8,750 nt of DNA from JAMLIO01 sp031412575. GTDB taxonomy: Bacteria > Bdellovibrionota > Bdellovibrionia > Bdellovibrionales > UBA1609. The stretch spans positions 1 to 8,750 of the forward strand of contig JANODG010000006.1 of the NCBI GenBank assembly GCA_031412575.1. The letters are read 5' to 3'. Numbering within the stretch: the first letter of the stretch is position 1; the number at the start of each line of letters is the position of its first letter. Both the position numbers and the translations under genes were made by a program. The notes beneath the pieces are model-generated. The model did not search any database and had not been told where the DNA came from. It was given only the letters and a program-made list of their open reading frames with translations. This document shows, one piece after another, positions 5,884-8,750 of the stretch.

Positions 5884-5931
5884 ATGGAAACAAAAGATAA
5901 ACCAAGTTTACAAGTACAAAACAAATTATAA
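5884..5931 (+). pseudogene. 15-codon gene start cut off at the array edge
   Basis: ATG 5884 has a normal A-rich leader (AAACATATT) and reads METKDKPSLQVQNKL to TAA at 5929-5931. The last codons fall in sequence shared with the right half of the attC-like site at 6346-6374 (25 of 29 positions identical). The peptide therefore looks like the 5' end of a gene that was cut when the cassette region joined here. It could alternatively be a leader peptide preceding the terminator at 5936-5984. Confidence 0.4.
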
Positions 5932-5973
5932 ATCCAGCCTGATGCCTAAATTACTGTTATACAGTGTTAGGGA
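5911..5973 (+). repeat. Right half of an attC-like site (left edge of array)
   Basis: AAGTACAAA at 5912-5920 and TAAATCCAGCCT at 5929-5940 match the right half of the site at 6276-6406; 25 of 29 positions agree from 5912. It ends with GTTAGGG (5966-5972), the right-box position, giving a cut between 5966 and 5967. No matching left half is found upstream in the gene at 5679. The short self-pairing GCCTAA...GTTAGG is instead explained by the terminator-like fold here. Confidence 0.6.
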
Positions 5974-5984
5974 ATCGGCTTTTT
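5936..5984 (+). terminator. Strong hairpin with T run, probable intrinsic terminator
   Basis: Arms pair in blocks around the TAT loop at 5958-5960: ACTGT/ACAGT (5953-5957 with 5961-5965), CCTAA/TTAGG (5945-5949 with 5967-5971), GAT/ATC (5941-5943 with 5974-5976) and AGCC/GGCT (5936-5939 with 5977-5980), followed by TTTT. It would end transcripts of the left gene run and insulate the first cassette. The 3' arm includes the attC right box and the first bases of cassette 1. Confidence 0.7.
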
Positions 5985-5995
5985 AACACTTAAAT

Positions 5996-6259
5996 ATGAT
6001 GTACGCAATAGAAAAAACACTTTCAGATACGTTTATGGAATCAACAACATACACTTATTTATATGAAAGTCAAGAATTAAGAGATGAAGTTTTTAATACT
6101 CTTTTAGAATTTGCTAAAAATTGGGAATACACGAAAGATTTAACTTTTTCTGATGAAAGTATCAAATATTACCATAGTACAGATAGAGTAGTTGAGATTT
6201 CAAAATGTAAACTTAAAGTTTCTAAACGAGGAGATTTTGATAATACAATCTATTCTTAA
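5996..6259 (+). CDS. Cassette 1 protein of unknown function (87 aa)
   Basis: The protein starts MMYAIEKTLSDTFMESTTYT; the second ATG (5999) is an equal candidate start. It has a hydroxyl- and Tyr-rich first third, a helix (ELRDEVFNTLLEFAKNWEY) at about residues 27-45 and a basic C-terminal strand (VVEISKCKLKVSKRG). No catalytic motif, signal peptide or membrane segment is seen. It lies 30 nt into cassette 1, right behind a T run, with no visible promoter. Its stop is 16 nt before the attC-like site at 6276, the usual cassette geometry. No family is recognised. Confidence 0.75.
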   Translation: MMYAIEKTLSDTFMESTTYTYLYESQELRDEVFNTLLEFAKNWEYTKDLTFSDESIKYYHSTDRVVEISKCKLKVSKRGDFDNTIYS

Positions 6260-6275
6260 TTCCTACCAAGCTGAG

Positions 6276-6406
6276 TGATAACGGAAAAGCTATACGATGG
6301 TTGGGAAAGGTACATACCCAAACTTCGATTAAAGACTGATTAAAAAAGTACAAACTAATTAATAAATCCAGCCTAATCTGGCAATAGCTTATACTAGCTG
6401 TTATCA
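6276..6406 (+). repeat. attC-like recombination site, cassette 1
   Basis: The outer left box TGATAAC (6276-6282) pairs perfectly with the right box GTTATCA (6400-6406). Pairing extends outward: AAGC at 6269-6272 opposite GGCTT after the right box, with one extra base. The inner arms AAGCTAT (6287-6293) and ATAGCTT (6384-6390) are perfect, then GGTTGG (6299-6304) can pair with CCAGCC (6368-6373). A T run follows at 6413-6418, so the RNA form could also act as a terminator. Length is 131 bp. Confidence 0.75.
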
Positions 6407-6431
6407 CTTCGGCTTTTTATTCACAAACAAG

Positions 6432-6707
6432 ATGGAAGAATTTAAATTAAAAGACTTGAAAAAAGCTTTAGACAAAATGACTAAAGAAGAATTGAACCAG
6501 ACTATTGTTTATTCGTCTGAAAACTTATGTTTATCAGGAACGGTTACAGGAATTGGAAAAGCAAAAGCGACACTTTACAACACGTTTGAAGACGACCCTG
6601 CTGAATTATACACTATGAAACAGCTCAAAGAAAACGGCTACGATAAAGAAGATATTGAAGGATTTGAACCTGAAATAAAACGAGGTGATTTCGTTATCAA
6701 GTTCTAG
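6432..6707 (+). CDS. Cassette 2 protein of unknown function (91 aa)
   Basis: The ORF starts MEEFKLKDLKKALDKMTKEE, a charged N-terminal helix, followed by ELNQTIVYSSENLCLSG, a strand region with VTGIGKAKATLYN, an acidic stretch and a second helix (TMKQLKENGYDKEDIEGF) before the end RGDFVIKF. The order of a KELNQ-type turn and a TMKQLKENG helix is familiar from anonymous Bacteroidota accessory proteins (memory only). It starts 31 nt into cassette 2 with leader CACAAACAAG-ATG. The TAG stop (6705-6707) lies 8 nt before the site at 6716. Function unknown. Confidence 0.78.
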   Translation: MEEFKLKDLKKALDKMTKEELNQTIVYSSENLCLSGTVTGIGKAKATLYNTFEDDPAELYTMKQLKENGYDKEDIEGFEPEIKRGDFVIKF

Positions 6708-6715
6708 CAAGCTGA

Positions 6716-6849
6716 GTGATAACGTTGAAGCATTGGCGAAGAAGGGGCATTTGAAACACAAATGTTCAGCCCTTGCACCAAAGTTTCATAGTAGCACAAA
6801 AGATGAAGTTACAACCTCAAGCCCCTTTTTTGCCAATGCAATGTTAGCT
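6716..6849 (+). repeat. attC-like recombination site, cassette 2
   Basis: The left box region GTGATAAC (6716-6723) is followed after 6 nt by a 19-nt arm at 6730-6748 that pairs with 6821-6839 (17 of 19 exact, the other two G-T). Three nt later comes the right box GTTAGCT (6843-6849). Outer pairing between boxes is limited to TAAC/GTTA, as expected when neighbouring cassettes differ. The 17 nt at 6708-6724 repeat 6268-6284 except for the last base. The middle (6749-6820) is non-coding; an ORF crossing it is spurious. Confidence 0.8.
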
Positions 6850-6886
6850 GATGTGCTTTTGTCAAACGAAATTAAAAAATTAAAAT

Positions 6887-7156
6887 ATGCAAACAGAAAC
6901 AGTATTGAAAGAAGTCTATAATTTAATAGATAGCGAAATTATTAGACTTTCAAAAAAGAAAGAATTTAAACGTGAAAATGAAGTCGCAGGAAACCAATTA
7001 GCAATTCTTAAAATGAAAATTGACAAATTGGATTTATTTCAAAAAGAAAGATTAATAATTGCGTCTGCCGTTACTTATGGCAATAGACAAGATTGTTATG
7101 ATGCGACTGAAACATTGGGTGTCAAATATTTTTCAGAAACTTTTAAAAACGATTAA
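6887..7156 (+). CDS. Cassette 3 first protein, unknown (89 aa)
   Basis: The protein starts MQTETVLKEVYNLIDSEIIR and looks mainly helical: two long amphipathic segments (about 2-35 and 38-64, the second with NQLAILKMKIDKLDLF) and a shorter C-terminal part with SAVTYGNRQDCYDATETLG. It has one cysteine and no membrane segment. It starts 43 nt into cassette 3 with leader AAATTAAAAT-ATG. The second gene of the cassette begins two nt after its stop, so the two are probably translated as a pair, for example as partners of one small system; this is inference from spacing only. Confidence 0.75.
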   Translation: MQTETVLKEVYNLIDSEIIRLSKKKEFKRENEVAGNQLAILKMKIDKLDLFQKERLIIASAVTYGNRQDCYDATETLGVKYFSETFKND

Positions 7157-7158
7157 TT

Positions 7159-7374
7159 ATGTCAAACTTAAAATTAACAAACTTAAAAATAGAACTTCCA
7201 AAAGACTTTAACGGTAGCAGTCCAACAAGTAGTCAAATTTTATCTTGGTTGGAATTTGAACTGGGGATTTCGCCACAAATGTCAATGGAAAATCCTTTAG
7301 TTTACACAGACTTAAAAGACTGTAAAGTTTCATTTGATAAATCTTTTCTTGATGGCATTGAGGTCGTTCTTTAG
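7159..7374 (+). CDS. Cassette 3 second protein, unknown (71 aa)
   Basis: The ORF starts MSNLKLTNLKIELPKDFNGS and ends LDGIEVVL. An N-terminal strand pair is followed by a Ser-rich turn, a helix (SQILSWLEFELGI) and a C-terminal strand segment. Cysteine appears once, in DLKDCKVSF. It starts two nt after the stop of the 6887 gene and ends with TAG at 7372-7374, six nt before the outer left box of the site at 7381. Two-gene cassettes are uncommon in integrons and often hold paired functions such as toxin-antitoxin; no such family was recognised here. Confidence 0.72.
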   Translation: MSNLKLTNLKIELPKDFNGSSPTSSQILSWLEFELGISPQMSMENPLVYTDLKDCKVSFDKSFLDGIEVVL

Positions 7375-7380
7375 TATATC

Positions 7381-7513
7381 AGCTAACGGTTCAGCTTGTT
7401 GCAGTTGCGAATGAGTTAAGACTAAACATTCAAACACAAAATAAAAATTAAATTTATGACTAAAGTTTCCAAGTACAAAACCAACTCGCAATTGCTACAA
7501 ACTGTTGTTGTGC
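7381..7513 (+). repeat. attC-like recombination site, cassette 3
   Basis: The left box AGCTAAC (7381-7387) and right box GTTGTGC (7507-7513) enclose inner arms TTGTTGCAGTTGCGA (7396-7410) and TCGCAATTGCTACAA (7486-7500), pairing at 13 of 15 positions. The left flank ATCAGCTAA (7379-7386 plus one) mirrors TTAGCTGAT at the 5' end of the same cassette (6844-6852). The right box is followed by a T run at 7520-7526. Length is 133 bp, close to the other two sites. Confidence 0.78.
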
Positions 7514-7526
7514 GATGCCTTTTTTT

Positions 7527-7595
7527 AGTGTCAATTGGAAACAGGCTATAACTTAATTGCGTTCCAGGTTCGATTCTTGGATTGACACTTTTTTT
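7527..7595 (+). ncRNA. tRNA-like hairpin with T run in the leader of cassette 4
   Basis: AGTGTCAAT (7527-7535) pairs perfectly with ATTGACACT (7581-7589). Directly inside the 3' arm is a T-arm: CCAGG (7564-7568), loop TTCGATT, CTTGG (7576-7580), with one G-T pair. This is the acceptor plus T-arm geometry of a tRNA. Only 28 nt separate the 5' acceptor strand from the T stem, against about 42 in a normal tRNA, and no good D or anticodon stem is seen. Seven T residues follow, so it may act as a terminator or attenuator ahead of the gene at 7620. Confidence 0.5.
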
Positions 7596-7619
7596 AACTA
7601 AATAATTAAAAATTACAAT

Positions 7620-8081
7620 ATGAAACTAATTTCAATGACCGATTTTGTTTTGGATTTGCAAGAAACAGAATCAAAAGGTAAAGGCACTTTAGATAATGCA
7701 ATAAACTACGCCAAATTTCTCAAACAACCACTCACGCTTGGAATGTTTGTTCCGTGTGATGATGATGACAATGTTTTTGAGAAACCAATATACCAAAATT
7801 TATCTCCTGCTTTTCATAATAACAAAAGCGGAAATAATTATAAAAAAAGATTTGAACTTTTATGTATGGCTTATGATTTACGAAGGTCAAAAGTTATTTT
7901 TAAAGGATTTGAAATTAAAGATAGAAATTGCAACACTTCAATTTTTAAATATTTAGAAAACGGATTTATTGCTCCTTACTATTTTAATATTAATTCTAAA
8001 AAGTTTGAAAAAAATAACACTGATTTAAAAATTATAGAAGATTTAGTTCCTTACAATCTCGATTTAGCGGTTTCTTTTTAA
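7620..8081 (+). CDS. Cassette 4 protein of unknown function (153 aa)
   Basis: The protein starts MKLISMTDFVLDLQETESKG. After a helical start (LDNAINYAKFLKQPL) comes MFVPCDDDDNVFEKP, an acidic Asp run that could bind a metal, though nothing proves it. A Lys/Asn-rich middle with KKRFELLCMAYDLRRSK follows, then ...IAPYYFNI and a C-terminal part ending YNLDLAVSF. It has no signal peptide or membrane segment. It starts 25 nt after the T run of the tRNA-like hairpin with leader AAAAATTACAAT-ATG. Its stop is three nt before the half-site at 8085. No family is recognised. Confidence 0.78.
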   Translation: MKLISMTDFVLDLQETESKGKGTLDNAINYAKFLKQPLTLGMFVPCDDDDNVFEKPIYQNLSPAFHNNKSGNNYKKRFELLCMAYDLRRSKVIFKGFEIKDRNCNTSIFKYLENGFIAPYYFNINSKKFEKNNTDLKIIEDLVPYNLDLAVSF

Positions 8082-8084
8082 GGT

Positions 8085-8107
8085 ATCGCACAACTTGTTG
8101 CCTGTAC
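8085..8107 (+). repeat. Left half of an attC-like site (right edge of array)
   Basis: ATCGCACAAC (8085-8094) mirrors the start of cassette 4 (TTGTGCGAT at 7508-7516); with flanking bases, 11 of 12 positions match. TTGTTGCCTGTAC follows at the position of an inner left arm. No partner arm (GTACAGGCAACAA-like) or right box was found downstream to 8750. The site is therefore incomplete, and the array ends here or was cut here. Confidence 0.6.
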
Positions 8108-8144
8108 TAACCATTGTGGTAAACTATCAATAAAATAAAGACTT

Positions 8145-8405
8145 ATGATCACCACAATACAATTTAAATATGGATTCATTTATAAAGGAGTACGGCACGG
8201 ATGGTATAAAAAGAAACTATATAGACTTCCTTTTGAAAGAAATAAAAGAACATTTGGATTAAAAATTGTCCCTAGTTATGTTTTTAAGATTACTGAGGTT
8301 TTTAATATCCAAAGAACTAAACTGACATTAAACAGACTGAAATCATTAACTGTATGTGTTGATTGGAGTGTAGAAGTGTTTTTAGTAGATGAAATTCCTT
8401 TTTAA
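8145..8405 (+). CDS. Small basic protein (86 aa), mobile-element type
   Basis: The ORF starts MITTIQFKYGFIYKGVRHGW and is Lys/Arg/Tyr-rich. Recognisable pieces in order are KYGFIYKG, KKKLYRLPFERNKR, NIQRTKLTLNRLKSLT and a final acidic VFLVDEIPF. This order is familiar from anonymous Bacteroidota phage/plasmid proteins (memory only); the charge would suit nucleic-acid contact, but that is inference. The leader is TAAAGACTT-ATG. An 8-bp inverted repeat (8113-8120 with 8151-8158) encloses the start codon. The gene lies outside the cassette array and resumes the style of the left gene run. Confidence 0.75.
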   Translation: MITTIQFKYGFIYKGVRHGWYKKKLYRLPFERNKRTFGLKIVPSYVFKITEVFNIQRTKLTLNRLKSLTVCVDWSVEVFLVDEIPF

Positions 8406-8408
8406 TTC

Positions 8409-8423
8409 TTTTTCGGCGAAAAA
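8409..8423. repeat. Short palindrome after the 8145 gene
   Basis: TTTTTCG (8409-8415) and CGAAAAA (8417-8423) are perfect 7-nt arms around one G, three nt after the stop. It could be a protein-binding site for the promoter 23 nt further on. The one-base centre is too tight for an RNA hairpin unless the inner pairs open. Confidence 0.5.
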
Positions 8424-8445
8424 CATTAAGAAACTGGAGATTTTA

Positions 8446-8477
8446 TTTGTATAAACTAAAATAATGAATTACATTTG
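8446..8477 (+). promoter_or_regulatory. Bacteroidota-type promoter
   Basis: TTTG at 8446-8449 and TACATTTG at 8470-8477 match the -33 and TAnnTTTG -7 elements known for Bacteroidota housekeeping sigma, with a 20-nt spacer. The start codon is 22 nt after the -7 element, so the transcript leader would be short. It is the only full match seen in a gap of this window and should drive the gene at 8499. Confidence 0.65.
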
Positions 8478-8498
8478 TAAAAAATAAAGATAAACAAT

Positions 8499-8750
8499 AT
8501 GAAAACAACAATTCAAATTAATGGTAAAGATGTAGAAATAACATTAACAAAAGAACAATTAGGACAAATCAATAAGCCTAACAGTATGCAAAAAGTATAT
8601 GCTTATCATAACACTACGGAAGAAGAGTTTGAAAAAAATTATAAAAACATACCGTTGCATTTAAAATACCTTCAAAAGGAAGTTATGATTGTAGCTTATA
8701 AAAATAAAGGATGGAAGCCTGATATTAATAATGGTAACCAACGTAAATAC
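8499..8750 (+). CDS. Mobile-element protein of unknown function, 5' part (84 codons, runs off the window)
   Basis: The visible part starts MKTTIQINGKDVEITLTKEQ and ends in a W-K-P-D...NQRKY stretch. The opening strand pair (IQINGKDVEITLT) and the later YKNKGWKPD segment recall a widespread family of anonymous Bacteroidota phage and mobile-element proteins in which a W-x-PD...Q-x-KY block precedes an aromatic C-terminal region; that comparison is from memory. No stop occurs before 8750. It has its own promoter at 8446-8477 and leader ATAAACAAT-ATG, so it begins a new transcription unit. Confidence 0.78.
   Translation, partial: MKTTIQINGKDVEITLTKEQLGQINKPNSMQKVYAYHNTTEEEFEKNYKNIPLHLKYLQKEVMIVAYKNKGWKPDINNGNQRKY

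Larger units (their letters stand above)
5911..8107 (+). mobile_element. Integron-like gene-cassette array without integrase in the window
   Basis: Four consecutive units each contain one or two small + strand ORFs followed by an attC-like inverted structure. With cuts at G|TT the cassettes are 5967-6400, 6401-6843, 6844-7507 and 7508 to about 8094. Complete sites span 6276-6406, 6716-6849 and 7381-7513. A right half-site and a left half-site mark the ends. In cassettes 2, 3 and 4, the bases after the 5' TT are the reverse complement of the bases flanking AAC at the same cassette's 3' end. This is expected for integron cassettes. No integrase is in view, so this would be classed as a cluster of attC sites lacking an integrase if the intI gene is absent nearby. 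Confidence 0.75.

Noticed and set aside
5944..5972. GCCTAA...GTTAGGG as a complete very short attC site
   Set aside because: Only 29 nt, well below the other sites. Upstream similarity to the right half of the 6276 site shows it is a half-site that folds on itself.
6222..6407. Minus-strand ORF of 61 codons
   Set aside because: It lies over the attC-like site at 6276-6406 and the end of the cassette 1 gene; explained by the inverted repeat.
6685..6921. 78-codon ORF crossing the site at 6716-6849
   Set aside because: It is translated from the inverted-repeat arms, starts inside the 6432 gene and overlaps the 6887 gene; it has no normal leader.
7527..7595. A functional tRNA gene
   Set aside because: The acceptor and T stems are good, but there is no room for D and anticodon arms and no anticodon stem was found. 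Kept only as a tRNA-like hairpin.
7738..7956. 72-codon + strand ORF in another frame
   Set aside because: It is nested in the cassette 4 gene at 7620-8081, which has the better leader and composition.
1..8750. CRISPR array or rRNA
   Set aside because: No set of regularly spaced direct repeats and no rRNA-like sequence was seen; repeats here are inverted pairs tied to cassettes or a single gene.

Overview
The window is strongly A+T-rich and almost every gene lies on the + strand. Most starts sit in an A-rich leader of the type taa-AAAATT-ATG with no Shine-Dalgarno sequence, and the one clear promoter fits the Bacteroidota pattern (TTTG, about 20 nt, TAnnTTTG). This points to a flavobacterial-type Bacteroidota host. 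The small, mostly anonymous genes suggest a mobile element (phage, plasmid or integrative element) or a genomic island. No structural, replication, integrase or conjugation gene is visible, so the element type stays open.

Positions 1-5870 hold a co-oriented run of about 17 short genes with gaps of a few to about 90 nt and some overlaps. Only one product is identifiable: 2411-2830 is a T4 endonuclease V-type pyrimidine-dimer DNA glycosylase/AP lyase with its key residues in register. It is followed by a small zinc-ribbon protein. The rest are unrecognised, many of them acidic. Three loci look damaged: an in-frame TGA at 248-250, a frameshift near 1400 and a probable frameshift near 4899. A perfect 20-nt inverted repeat brackets the gene at 536-862, and its TTTTGCGG core recurs in neighbouring gaps.

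Positions about 5911-8107 are different and are the main discovery. They read as an integron-like gene-cassette array without a visible integrase. Four cassettes (5967-6400, 6401-6843, 6844-7507, 7508 to about 8094) each carry one or two small unknown ORFs followed by an attC-like site. Three sites are complete and about 131-134 bp long. Each has an outer left box ending in AAC, inner paired arms, and an outer right box starting with GTT. In three cassettes the bases just after GTT are the reverse complement of the bases just before AAC at that cassette's own far end, which is what circular cassettes formed by attC recombination should show. The array is bounded by a lone right half-site (about 5911-5973) and a lone left half-site (8085-8107). 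The half-site on the left also folds as a terminator, and the fourth cassette opens with a 63-nt tRNA-like hairpin ending in a T run.

From 8145 the ordinary pattern of small genes returns: one basic 86-residue protein, then a promoter and a gene that runs off the window. Nothing here assigns a pathway. The likely picture is accessory cargo: a DNA-repair enzyme among small proteins of unknown role, next to a shuffling cassette array.
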